Origin: Oxalobacteraceae bacterium UBA6704
GTDB taxonomy: Bacteria > Pseudomonadota > Gammaproteobacteria > Burkholderiales > Burkholderiaceae_D
DNA: 64,000 bases
Assembly: GCA_002454505.1 (NCBI GenBank)
Contig: DKJA01000018.1
Coordinates: forward strand, 16,237-80,236
Reading direction: 5' to 3'
Shown here piece after piece: positions 15,646-23,863 of this stretch. The stretch's first letter is position 1, and the number at the start of each line of letters is the position of its first letter. The notes beneath the pieces are model-generated. The model did no database searches. It was not told the origin of the DNA and worked only from the letters and a program-made list of their open reading frames with translations. Position numbers and translations under genes: made by a program.

Positions 15646-17408
15646 TGGCTGCCAACGCCTCCCTGCTCGCGCCGGGCGCGCGGCCGCTGGTGGGCCGGCT
15701 GCACGAGCTGCACGCGCAGGAAGCGCTGCGCGATACGTGGCCGGCGCAGCCCGTACCAGCGCGGCTGCCGTTCGTCGGCACCGTCGTCAGTCACCGGCCC
15801 GGCGTGGACGTGACCGTCGAACGGCCGCTGCTGCCGGCCGAAGACCGCTACCTGGCCGACCACGACTTCGTGCACGTACCGGGCATGAAGGCGGCCAACA
15901 GCTTTCCCGTCGTGCCGATGACGATGAGCCTGGAGATGATGGCCGAGGTGGCCGCCTGCCTGGTGCCCGGGCATGGCCTGGTCGGCATCGAAGATGTCAA
16001 CGCCGTGCGGTGGATCGTCGCCGGCGACGGCGGCGCCGACCGGCTGCGGATCGCGGCATCGATCGAGCTGCATGACGGTCCGGCCGGCCGCCACCGCATC
16101 GCCGTGCGCATCCACGCGGGCGACGAGCCGCAGCCGTCGATCAGCGCCCGGCTGCTGTTCGGCCGGCACTATCCCGCCGCGCCGCCGTCATTGCCGACCG
16201 CGCAGCATGCGGCCGCGCTGGAATTCGATACCGCAACCGCCTATTCGCGCCGCCTGATGTTCCACGGCCCGTGCTTCCAGGCGCTGTGCGGCGCGGCCAC
16301 GTTGACTGCCGGCGACGTGCGGGGCGAACTGGTCGTGAAAGCGCCGCGTGCCCTGTTCGCGTCCACGGCCGCGCCGCAACTGCTGCTCGATCCCGCGCTG
16401 CTCGATGGCGTCGGCCAGCTGGTGGCGCTGTGGTCGTTCCACCACCAGCAGCAGGCCGCCTTCCCTGTCGGCATGGGCCGGCTGACGCTGTGCGGGCCCA
16501 CGCCGCCGCCGGGCACCCGCGTGCCGGCGCGCGCCGTGATCCGCGGCCGGCAACTGAAGATGCTGATCGCCGACCTGGAACTGGGCGACGGCCGCGGCGG
16601 CACGTGGCTGCGCATCGACGGCTGGCGCGCCTGGCAGTTCGCGTGGGATCCGCAGATGATGGCGTTCCAGCGCGATCCGGTGGTGCAGCTGCTGAGCGAT
16701 GCGCAGGCAGTGCCGCTGCCGCCGGATGCCGCGCCCGTGCAATGCCGGCGCATCGGTGCAACGCGGGTGGCCCACTTCGACCCGGTGCTGCTGGCACGGC
16801 ACTATCTGCAGCCTGCCGAAATGGCGCAGTTCCAGGCAGTGGCTGCGCCGCGCCGTATCAGCTGGCTGCTGGGCCGCGTGGCCGCCAAGGATGCGGCGCG
16901 TGCCTGGCACGTGGCGCGCGGCGGCATGCCGCTGCACCCGGGCGACTTCGCCATCGACAACGAAGCCGGCGGCCAGCCCCGCGTGGAACACTGGCCGGAC
17001 GAAGCAGCGCCCTGCATCAGCATCGCCCACTGCGGCAGCGAGGCGGTCGCGCTGGCCGGCGACGGGCCGGTGGGCGTCGATATCGAAGCGATCGCGCAGC
17101 GTGACGAAGCCTGCGTGCAGGCCTTCACCACCGACGGCGAACGGGAGCTGCTGGGTCGCCGCACGGGCGCCGTGCGCGACACGTGGCTGACGCGCCTGTG
17201 GTGCGCCAAGGAAGCGATGGGCAAGCGCATGGGCAGCGGCGTCGTGCCGGGGCCGCAGCATTTCGTGGCGCAGGCGCTGTGCGCGGACGGCAGCCTGCGC
17301 ATGTGGCATGCGCACAGCGGCACCGGCAGCGTCGTCACCACGCTGCACGCGGGCGGCCACATCGTCGCCTTCGACCTGGGTCCCCGCTCCGGCGGCGACG
17401 GCAACTGA
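15645..17408 (+). CDS. Polyketide dehydratase-4'-phosphopantetheinyl transferase fusion
   Basis: The N-terminal about 340 residues form a double-hotdog PKS dehydratase: the catalytic His73 in LADHDF opens the first hotdog and Asp254 in DPALLDGVGQL lies in the second. The C-terminal about 190 residues are an Sfp-type phosphopantetheinyl transferase with the magnesium motif GVDIE (Asp479) and WCAKEAMGK (519-527). So one protein can dehydrate beta-hydroxyacyl intermediates and also activate the ACP of the neighbouring synthase. The usual dehydratase glycine/proline motif is partly altered (VPGMKAANSFPV). The ATG at 15645 overlaps the previous stop (TGATG); a GTG one codon earlier is possible. 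Ending the enzyme set with its own PPTase makes the locus self-sufficient. Confidence 0.87.
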   Translation: MAANASLLAPGARPLVGRLHELHAQEALRDTWPAQPVPARLPFVGTVVSHRPGVDVTVERPLLPAEDRYLADHDFVHVPGMKAANSFPVVPMTMSLEMMAEVAACLVPGHGLVGIEDVNAVRWIVAGDGGADRLRIAASIELHDGPAGRHRIAVRIHAGDEPQPSISARLLFGRHYPAAPPSLPTAQHAAALEFDTATAYSRRLMFHGPCFQALCGAATLTAGDVRGELVVKAPRALFASTAAPQLLLDPALLDGVGQLVALWSFHHQQQAAFPVGMGRLTLCGPTPPPGTRVPARAVIRGRQLKMLIADLELGDGRGGTWLRIDGWRAWQFAWDPQMMAFQRDPVVQLLSDAQAVPLPPDAAPVQCRRIGATRVAHFDPVLLARHYLQPAEMAQFQAVAAPRRISWLLGRVAAKDAARAWHVARGGMPLHPGDFAIDNEAGGQPRVEHWPDEAAPCISIAHCGSEAVALAGDGPVGVDIEAIAQRDEACVQAFTTDGERELLGRRTGAVRDTWLTRLWCAKEAMGKRMGSGVVPGPQHFVAQALCADGSLRMWHAHSGTGSVVTTLHAGGHIVAFDLGPRSGGDGN

Positions 17409-17418
17409 AAGGACCACC

Positions 17419-18177
17419 ATGGCAACCAGCGACACGTTCCCCGTCGTCGAACTGCGGCGGGTCAGCAAGCATTACCAGCTGGGCGACAGCCGCATCGATG
17501 CGCTGCGCCAGGTCAGCCTGGCGATCCGGCCCGGCGAATTCATCGCCGTGTGGGGGCCTTCCGGCTCGGGCAAGTCGACGCTGTGCAATCTGGTCGGCAT
17601 GCTCGACACGCCATCGTCCGGCCACGTGCTGTTCGATGGTGTCGACGTCGGCACGCTGTCCGACAATCAGCGCAGCACGGCGCGCAACCGCAACATCGGC
17701 TTCGTGTTCCAGAACTTCAACCTGGTGCCCGTGCTGTCGGCGCTGGAAAACGTGATGCTGCCGCTGCAGGTGGGCCAGGCCAGCGGCCGCACGGCCCGCG
17801 CAGCGGCCGCCCGGCGGCTGGAAGAAGTGGGCCTGGCGTCGCACATGGCGCACCGGCCGGCGCGCATGTCCGGCGGCCAGCAGCAGCGGGTGGCGATTGC
17901 CCGCGCGCTGATCGGCTCCCCCGTGCTGGTGGTGGCCGACGAACCGACGGCCAACCTGGACAGCACGAATGCGTTGCGCGTGATCGCGCTGATGCGCGAA
18001 ATCAGCCATGCCGAGGGCACCGCCTTCGTGTTCTCCACGCACGACGAGCGCCTGCTGGAACGGGTCGACCGCCGCCTGCGCATGCACGATGGCATCCTGA
18101 CCGAGGAGCCGGGCGCCAGCCATCCCGCCGTACCGGTGCCGCCGCCAGTGCCCGCTGCGCAGGTGGCGTCATGGTGA
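17419..18177 (+). CDS. ABC transporter ATP-binding protein, LolD/MacB type
   Basis: This 252-residue nucleotide-binding subunit shows Walker A (GPSGSGKST), Q-loop (FVFQNFNLVPVLSALENV), signature (MSGGQQQR), Walker B (LVVADEPT) and H-loop (STHDERL). The FNLVP and SALENV wording is characteristic of the LolD/MacB/FtsE group, which energises extraction or mechanotransmission rather than ordinary import. The C-terminus has an extra Pro/Ala tail. The start at 17419 has AAAGGA upstream, 10 bases after the dehydratase gene, and the end overlaps the permease gene by 7 bases. With only one permease in the operon, the working form is probably a homodimer of each subunit, as in MacB-like exporters. Confidence 0.92.
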   Translation: MATSDTFPVVELRRVSKHYQLGDSRIDALRQVSLAIRPGEFIAVWGPSGSGKSTLCNLVGMLDTPSSGHVLFDGVDVGTLSDNQRSTARNRNIGFVFQNFNLVPVLSALENVMLPLQVGQASGRTARAAAARRLEEVGLASHMAHRPARMSGGQQQRVAIARALIGSPVLVVADEPTANLDSTNALRVIALMREISHAEGTAFVFSTHDERLLERVDRRLRMHDGILTEEPGASHPAVPVPPPVPAAQVASW

Positions 18178-19421
18178 CGTGGCTGAAGCTGGCCGTGCGC
18201 AACCTGTTCCGCAACGGCCGCCGTTCGTTCTTCACGGTGCTGGCGACCGGCCTGGGCTTCCTGGCCGTGAACGTGCTGGGCGGTTTTACGGCGTACATGT
18301 TTACCAGCCTGCAGCACGGCTACATCTACGGCGAGGCAAACGGCCACCTGACCATCTTCCGCCAGGGTTTCCTCGACAAGGGCAAGCTCGATCCCACCCG
18401 CTTCCTGCTCGGCGAGCAGGAGCTGCTGGGTATCCGCAGCGTGCTGCAGCACCATCGTGAAGTGCTGGTGGTCACGCCGCAGCTGCAGATCTCCGGCCTG
18501 CTCAGCAATGGCCAGGTATCGACCATCTTCATCGCCGGCGGCCGCGTGCCGTCCGACGTGGCGGCGATTGCGGCGCTGGGCAGCCAGGGCACGGACAAGG
18601 TGCGCCGCTTCGATGGCAGTCCATTGTCCGATGCCCGCACCTTCGGCATCGGCGTCAGCCACGGCCTGGCGCGCCAGCTGAACCTGCAGCTGGGCAGCAC
18701 GGCGGTGGCGATGGCGCCCACCGTCAGCGGCCAGATCAACGCGCTCGACGCCGAACTGGTGCAGCTGATCGACGCGCCCGTCGAAGCGCTGGACGACAAG
18801 CTGGCCACCGTGCCGCTGGCGTTCGCGCAAGCGCTGTATGACACCACCAGTGTCGATCGGGTAACCGTTGTATTGGCAGCCGATGCCGATCCGTCGGTGC
18901 TGCGCACCACGCTGGCCCGCGAGCTGGCGCAGGCGGGCCTGCATGTCGATGTGCGCACATGGGAAGAGCTGTCGCCGTTCTACACCAAGGTGAAGAAGAT
19001 GTTCGACGTGATCTTCCTCGTCAGCTTCCTGATCGTGTTCACCATCGTCGTGATGAGCGTGGTGAACACGTTCACGATGGCCGTGATGGAGCGCACCCGC
19101 GAGATCGGCACGCTGCGCGCCATCGGCGTCAAGCGGCGCGGCATCGTGGCGCTGTTCACGCTGGAGAGCATGGTGCTGGCCGGCTTCGGCACGCTGCTGG
19201 GCGCCGGTTTGACGCTGGGCGTCGTGGAACTGATCCGCTGGCTGCAGCCCACGTGGATTCCGCCGCAAATGGCGCGCCGCGTGCCGCTGCAGATCCACTT
19301 CGTACCGCTGTATTGGCTGGCCAGCTGCGCGCTGCTGACGGTATTGTCCGTGTTTTCCGCCGTGCTGCCGGCGCGCCGTGCCGCACGCATGCCGATCACC
19401 AGCGCGCTGGGGTTTGCCTGA
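18171..19421 (+). CDS. FtsX-family ABC permease (LolC/E or MacB-like)
   Basis: The 416-residue permease has one N-terminal membrane helix (about 18-42), a large periplasmic domain (about 45-270) and three C-terminal helices (about 280-400) in the FtsX domain, including the conserved MERTREIGTLRAIGVKRR coupling segment. This topology is that of LolC/LolE and MacB, which lift lipids or lipoproteins out of the inner membrane. Its ATG lies inside the end of the ATPase gene (7-base overlap). In this operon, followed by a LolA-like carrier and an outer-membrane barrel, the natural cargo is the lipid made by the locus. The cargo is an inference. Confidence 0.9.
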   Translation: MVTWLKLAVRNLFRNGRRSFFTVLATGLGFLAVNVLGGFTAYMFTSLQHGYIYGEANGHLTIFRQGFLDKGKLDPTRFLLGEQELLGIRSVLQHHREVLVVTPQLQISGLLSNGQVSTIFIAGGRVPSDVAAIAALGSQGTDKVRRFDGSPLSDARTFGIGVSHGLARQLNLQLGSTAVAMAPTVSGQINALDAELVQLIDAPVEALDDKLATVPLAFAQALYDTTSVDRVTVVLAADADPSVLRTTLARELAQAGLHVDVRTWEELSPFYTKVKKMFDVIFLVSFLIVFTIVVMSVVNTFTMAVMERTREIGTLRAIGVKRRGIVALFTLESMVLAGFGTLLGAGLTLGVVELIRWLQPTWIPPQMARRVPLQIHFVPLYWLASCALLTVLSVFSAVLPARRAARMPITSALGFA

Positions 19422-19431
19422 GGAGGCGGCG

Positions 19432-20160
19432 ATGCGGCGACTTTATCTGCTGACTGCTGTACTGCTGCCCTGCGTGCCGGCATGGGCCGATACCCAGGCC
19501 GTGCTGAAGGCGGCCGACGAGGCACGCGGCAACGTGCGCGGCATCGCCTGGCAGGTCGCCATCGAAGCGATGCAGGACGAGCGCGTGCTGGACAGCCTCG
19601 TCTACGACATCAAGGCCCGTTCGTTCAACGTGGCCGGCGTCAGCATGGCGCCGCCGAAGTACCGGGGCAACAAGATCCTGATGCTGGGGCCGTCGATGTG
19701 GTTCTACAAGCAGGGCCTGTCGAAGCCCGTGCCGATCTCGCTGCGCCAGAAGCTGATGGGCGATGCGTCCTACGGTGACATCGCCTCCACCAATTATGCC
19801 GGCGACTACGAGGCCACCGAACTGCCGGACGAAGAAGTGGGCGGCGAGCCATGCTACGTGTACGACCTGAAGGCGCGCACCGAAAAGGTCACGTACGAGC
19901 GGGTGCGCTACTGGGTATCGAAGGCCCGGGAAGTGGGCGTGAAGGCCGAGTACTACACGGTGTCCGGCAAGAAGTTCAAGTCGGCCGCGATGGAGTACGG
20001 CAACCTGGTCAACGTCGACGGCAAGGCGCGGCCCTTCCTGTCCCGCATCACGCTGCGCGGCGAACTGCTGAACGGCGCCCTCACCCATTTGACCGTGCGC
20101 GAGCCGCGCGTGGAGCCCCTGCCGGATTATGTGTTCGACCTGAACCTGTTCATGCGCTGA
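19432..20160 (+). CDS. LolA/LolB-like outer-membrane lipoprotein-sorting protein
   Basis: The 242-residue precursor has a Sec signal peptide (MRRLYLLTAVLLPCVPAWA, cleavage near residue 19). Its mature part resembles the periplasmic carriers annotated as outer-membrane lipoprotein-sorting protein, with a strand-rich fold and a YDIKARSFNVAGVSMAPPKY-like start. There is no lipobox, so it should be soluble in the periplasm. It begins 10 bases after the permease gene with GAGGAGG as ribosome site. LolA-like folds bind acyl chains, so a shuttle between the ABC exporter and the outer membrane is the obvious role. It is not the housekeeping LolA, judging by its place in a biosynthetic operon and its divergent sequence. 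Confidence 0.82.
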   Translation: MRRLYLLTAVLLPCVPAWADTQAVLKAADEARGNVRGIAWQVAIEAMQDERVLDSLVYDIKARSFNVAGVSMAPPKYRGNKILMLGPSMWFYKQGLSKPVPISLRQKLMGDASYGDIASTNYAGDYEATELPDEEVGGEPCYVYDLKARTEKVTYERVRYWVSKAREVGVKAEYYTVSGKKFKSAAMEYGNLVNVDGKARPFLSRITLRGELLNGALTHLTVREPRVEPLPDYVFDLNLFMR

Positions 20161-20173
20161 CAAGGAGACCGCC

Positions 20174-21388
20174 GTGCCGCCGCCTTCGATCCGTCGTGCC
20201 ATGCTGGGCTGCGCCGCCGCGCTGGCCTGCCCTGCGATCCTCGCCCAAACCGCCGAACGTTCGCTATCCAGCGAGCTGCGCGACGGCTTTTATTCGCGCA
20301 TCAACGTGCTGGGCTTCGGCCTTTACCAGGATGTCGAGGAAGACAGCGCCATCAACCCGGGCAACCTGCTGGCCCTGCCGCGCCACGAGGCGCAGGTGCT
20401 GCTGCGGCCCGACTTCAACCTGACGTTCCGCCGGCTCGAACTGGGCATCAAGCCCCGCTACGAGCTGTCGCGCCGCCGCACCGAAGCGCAGCAGCCGGGC
20501 GATCCGGGCTTGATCCGCCGCACCAACAACGGCAGCCATTACTTCGTCAACGAGGGCTTCGTGCGCTACCGGCTGACCGATACGCTGCTCGTGAACGGGG
20601 GCCGCGAAAACCTGCAGTGGGGGCCGGCGGCGCTGGCCTCGGTATCGAACCCGTTCAACGCCAACAACGGACGCAACAACCCTAACCTCGAACTGCCGGG
20701 GCTCGATTATGTGCGCGCCGTGTATGTGCCGACGGCCGCGCTGACCGTGTCGGCGATTGCCAATGTGGGCAAGGGACGGCTGGAACACGTGGGCCCGTAC
20801 GCGAAGACGTATGCGCTGAAAGCCGACTACACGGGCGAAGGCCATTACGCGTCGGTGTTGCTGTCGCACCGCGAAAACGGCGGCAGCCGGATCGGCTTTT
20901 TCGGCGGCTGGAACGTGTCGGAGGCATTGCTGCTGCACGTCGAGGGCAACGCCGACCAGTCCCGCGACCGGCCCGCCGGCACGCCATCGGACCGGCAGTT
21001 GCTGGCCGGCGGCGCGTACACGCTGGAGAATGGCGCCAGCGTGACGGCGGAGTTCCTGTTCAATCACAGCGGCTGCGCGCGCGGCCCGATCGCCGACTGC
21101 CTGCGGCTGCGCGGCACGCTGACCGATCCGCGCCACCCGTTCAACCGGCGCCGCTACGCGCTGCTGCAGTACGTGGACACGAAAATCCACGGCAACATCA
21201 ACCTGGTGGGACGGCTGATCCGCAACCTGGACGACGATTCCACGCAATACGTGCTGAACCTCGAGTACGAACTGGGCGACCACTGGCAGCTGTACCTGAT
21301 CCCCACGCTGTACCGGGGCCGCCAGCACAGCGAGTTCCGCAGCGTGCTGGGCAAATCGCTGTTCGTCGGTGCCGCCTACACATTCTAA
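20174..21388 (+). CDS. Predicted outer-membrane beta-barrel protein of the locus
   Basis: The 404-residue protein starts at a GTG with AAGGAGA nine bases ahead. It has an N-terminal signal peptide (about 1-25, ending ...ILAQ) and a C-terminal Phe (GAAYTF), the usual outer-membrane insertion signal. Between them alternate amphipathic strands typical of a barrel (for example FVRYRLTDTLLVNGG and YALLQYVDTKIHGNINLVGR). The family was not recognised with certainty; porin-like and alginate-export-like barrels look similar. It follows the LolA-like carrier closely and precedes the glycosyltransferase, so it may receive, insert or export the product. Confidence 0.72.
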   Translation: MPPPSIRRAMLGCAAALACPAILAQTAERSLSSELRDGFYSRINVLGFGLYQDVEEDSAINPGNLLALPRHEAQVLLRPDFNLTFRRLELGIKPRYELSRRRTEAQQPGDPGLIRRTNNGSHYFVNEGFVRYRLTDTLLVNGGRENLQWGPAALASVSNPFNANNGRNNPNLELPGLDYVRAVYVPTAALTVSAIANVGKGRLEHVGPYAKTYALKADYTGEGHYASVLLSHRENGGSRIGFFGGWNVSEALLLHVEGNADQSRDRPAGTPSDRQLLAGGAYTLENGASVTAEFLFNHSGCARGPIADCLRLRGTLTDPRHPFNRRRYALLQYVDTKIHGNINLVGRLIRNLDDDSTQYVLNLEYELGDHWQLYLIPTLYRGRQHSEFRSVLGKSLFVGAAYTF

Positions 21389-21397
21389 GGAGCGATC

Positions 21398-22744
21398 ATG
21401 TCCCAACAACCCAGCTTCGCCGTGCTGACGATCGGCAGCGGCGGCTTTCTCGGCTCCACGGTACGCGACATCACGCTGGCCAATGCCCTGCGCCAGCGCG
21501 GCTACGCGGTGGCCGTCTACTGGATGCTGGAGACCAACGCGGACCTGGTCGATGCCGGCATCGCCCAGCGCATGCTGTGCTACGGCACCCGCTATCACTT
21601 CAAGCGCCCGTCAATGCTGCTGGACCGCCTGCTTGGCCCCCTGCTGTTCCTGACGCCGAAGGCGATGCGGGTGGCCACCGTGCAGCGCAGCGATGGCTAT
21701 GTACACCGGCTGCTGGAACACATGGTCGGCGCGCAGTTCCGGCCGGCCGGCGAAGCGGACCTGGCGCGCCGCCTGGCCCGCTTCATGAAGCGCGACGGCA
21801 TCACGCACCTGCTGCTCAGCTTTGCCTCACTGGGCCCGCTTGCGCTGGATGCGCGCCGGCGCGGCGGCCACCCGTTCGATTACCTGGTCACGTTCCAGGG
21901 CGACGAGCAGTTCGCCGAATACGCCCGGAAGGCCGGCGTGTTCCCCGCCTTCCGCGAAGGCGTGAACACGGCGCTGCGCGCGTCGCGGTGGCCGGCGGTG
22001 ACCGTCAGCGCCGATTACATCGACCGGCTGGTGGCGGAACTGGACCTGCCGCGCAGCGCGATGAAGGTCGTCTACAACGGCGTGGACCTGGCCGCGCCCG
22101 AGCGCGCGCCATTCGCGCTGCTGCAACAGGCCTTCCCGGGCCTGCGGGAAGACGTGCCGATCGTGCTGTTCCTGGGCCGCCAGGATGTCGAGAAAGGCAT
22201 CGACCTGCTGCTGTATGCGGCGCGGCTGCTGGCGGCGCGCCACGTGCCGCTGCAGCTGGTGATCTGCGGCTCCACGGCGCTGGGCCAGGGCTACCGCAAC
22301 GTACTGGCCGCGATCGGTGCCCACCTCGGCCTGAGCATCCATCATGGCGGCACGGTCAGCCACGCGCTACGGCAGGCGCTGTACGCGTACAGCCACTGCG
22401 TGGTGTACCCGTCCATCAACCGCGAGCCGTTCGGCCTTGTCGCGGCGGAGGCGATGAGCCAGGGCACGCCGGTGCTGGTGCCGGATTACGGCGGCATCGG
22501 CGAAGTGATACGGGACGGCTTCAAGGCCGGCGGCCTGACGTTCCGTACCTGGGACAGCGGCGACCTGGCCCGCCAGCTCGAGCGCCTGCTGACGGACCGC
22601 GAACTGCACGCCCGCCTGGCGCACGATGCGCCCATCGTCGCGCAACGCTTCAGCGTGGATGCGATGACGCGCGGCGTGCTATCGCACATGCAGATCGGCA
22701 GCGACGCGCGCCGGCACGTTCGCGAGCCGGCCGATGCCGCCTGA
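21398..22744 (+). CDS. GT4-family glycosyltransferase
   Basis: The 448-residue cytoplasmic, GT-B-fold protein has a glycine-rich N-terminal domain (GSGGFLGSTVRDITLANAL) and a C-terminal nucleotide-sugar domain (about 235-420). The latter shows FLGRQDVEKGIDLLL and the retaining GT4 signature EPFGLVAAEAMSQGTPVLV. Donor and acceptor sugars cannot be read. In this operon the acceptor is probably the polyketide/lipid product or its hydroxyl head. The start lies 9 bases after the barrel gene with AAGGAG upstream, and the end overlaps the acyltransferase gene by 11 bases, so the order and coupling are tight. Confidence 0.88.
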   Translation: MSQQPSFAVLTIGSGGFLGSTVRDITLANALRQRGYAVAVYWMLETNADLVDAGIAQRMLCYGTRYHFKRPSMLLDRLLGPLLFLTPKAMRVATVQRSDGYVHRLLEHMVGAQFRPAGEADLARRLARFMKRDGITHLLLSFASLGPLALDARRRGGHPFDYLVTFQGDEQFAEYARKAGVFPAFREGVNTALRASRWPAVTVSADYIDRLVAELDLPRSAMKVVYNGVDLAAPERAPFALLQQAFPGLREDVPIVLFLGRQDVEKGIDLLLYAARLLAARHVPLQLVICGSTALGQGYRNVLAAIGAHLGLSIHHGGTVSHALRQALYAYSHCVVYPSINREPFGLVAAEAMSQGTPVLVPDYGGIGEVIRDGFKAGGLTFRTWDSGDLARQLERLLTDRELHARLAHDAPIVAQRFSVDAMTRGVLSHMQIGSDARRHVREPADAA

Positions 22745-23435
22745 TGCGCGCAATGTGCATGGCCCTGGCGTGTTCGCCAGCGCCTGCTTCGTCACGCTGG
22801 TGACGGTTACTGGCGCGGCGGCTTTGGCCACCACCACGCTGCTGGCGGACCTGCGCTCGCCGCTGCTGACCGGCGTGGCCTTCGTCGTGCTGCTGCACGC
22901 TTATGCCATTGCACTGCACCGCCTGTTGCTGCAGGTGCTACCGCTGCATGAAGGGCCGGTCGTTGCCGGCACGCGGGCCGCCTTCGGCTACCAGCTGCAC
23001 CTGCTGTTCTACCTGATGCTGTTCAATTCGCTGATCCGCAGCCGGGTGCTGCCGATTCCGCTGATGCGGCTGATTTATCTGGCGCTGGGCGCGCGGCTGG
23101 GCGCGGGGACTTACTGCGCCGGCACGATCTTCGATCCGGTGTTCGTCACCGTCGGCCACGACACACTGATCGGGGAAGCAGCGCTGCTGGTGCCGCACGT
23201 GCTGGAAGGCGGCGCGCCGGCCCACTTCCCCATCGCGATCGGCAATCACGTGACCATCGGCACGCATGCCGTGGTGCTGTCCGGCGTGACGATAGCCGAT
23301 CACGCCATCGTCGCCGCGCACGCGCTGGTCACCAAGGGTACCGCGATCGGCGCGGGCGAAGTGTGGGGCGGCGTGCCGGCCCGGCGGCTGCGCGGGGCCA
23401 CCGCCGAACTGCCGCCCCTGGATCAAAGCGCGTAG
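22734..23435 (+). CDS. Membrane-anchored hexapeptide-repeat (LbH) acyltransferase-like protein
   Basis: The 233-residue protein has about three hydrophobic N-terminal helices (roughly 12-35, 42-65 and 83-105). A left-handed beta-helix follows (about 120-220) with repeating turns such as IGNHVTIGTHAVVLSGVTI and the closing VWGGVPARRL. LbH enzymes of this kind transfer acetyl or acyl groups. The membrane-plus-LbH layout recalls the terminal region of Pls-type NRPS proteins. It ends the co-directional run. Its start overlaps the glycosyltransferase by 11 bases, so decoration steps are translated together. Acyl donor and acceptor are unknown. Confidence 0.75.
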   Translation: MPPDARNVHGPGVFASACFVTLVTVTGAAALATTTLLADLRSPLLTGVAFVVLLHAYAIALHRLLLQVLPLHEGPVVAGTRAAFGYQLHLLFYLMLFNSLIRSRVLPIPLMRLIYLALGARLGAGTYCAGTIFDPVFVTVGHDTLIGEAALLVPHVLEGGAPAHFPIAIGNHVTIGTHAVVLSGVTIADHAIVAAHALVTKGTAIGAGEVWGGVPARRLRGATAELPPLDQSA

Positions 23436-23442
23436 ATGCGCC

Positions 23443-23482
23443 TCAGGCGATCTTGCTCAGGCAATCTTGCTCAGGCAATCTT
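23443..23482. repeat. 14-bp tandem repeat (2.9 copies) over a stop codon
   Basis: The unit TCAGGCAATCTTGC is repeated at 23443, 23457 and (partly) 23471, with one A/G difference in the first copy. It spans the 3' end of the monooxygenase gene on the minus strand: the third copy contains its TGA stop and the last codons, and the others are extra copies downstream. This looks like a slippage duplication. Confidence 0.85.
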
Positions 23483-23755
23483 CGTTAGTTGCGAAATCCG
23501 GATATCGGCCTTGCCGCCTACCGCTGCGACCAGCGCCTGGAAATGGGCGGTGTCTTCGTGTTCCTTCAATGCCGCGACGCTGTCCCACTCTTCCAGCATC
23601 GTGAAGCTGGCCGGCGCGTCGTTGTCGACGTGCAGCTCATAACGGCGGCAGGCCGCTTCCGCGCGGCTCGGCGGCACGACCTGTTCGAGGGCCTGGCGGA
23701 CAGTGGCCTCGTGGCCCGGTTTGGCCACGATGGTGGCGACGACGATCAGACTCAT
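23471..23755 (-). CDS. Antibiotic biosynthesis monooxygenase (ABM) domain protein
   Basis: The 94-residue protein is a single ABM/YgiN ferredoxin-like barrel: the starting strand LIVVATIVAKPGHEATV, the middle CRRYELHVDNDAPASFTMLEEW and the helix HFQALV are all typical. Members oxidise quinols or polyketides without cofactor, or simply bind small aromatics as dimers. It points towards the lipid/polyketide locus on the opposite strand, ends only 35 bases from it, and could be a tailoring enzyme. Equally it may be an unrelated stress protein, since such genes are widespread. Its 3' end lies in a 14-bp tandem repeat. Confidence 0.85.
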   Translation of the reverse strand: MSLIVVATIVAKPGHEATVRQALEQVVPPSRAEAACRRYELHVDNDAPASFTMLEEWDSVAALKEHEDTAHFQALVAAVGGKADIRISQLTKIA

Positions 23756-23863
23756 GCTGGTTCCTTGTGGTGTGGTGAATGGGGCAAGGGTTTCATGATG
23801 GTGCCGCTCAGCGGAAAAGAAAAGGCTTGTGCGACGAAGATTTCCGCACCAGCCTCCACTTTT

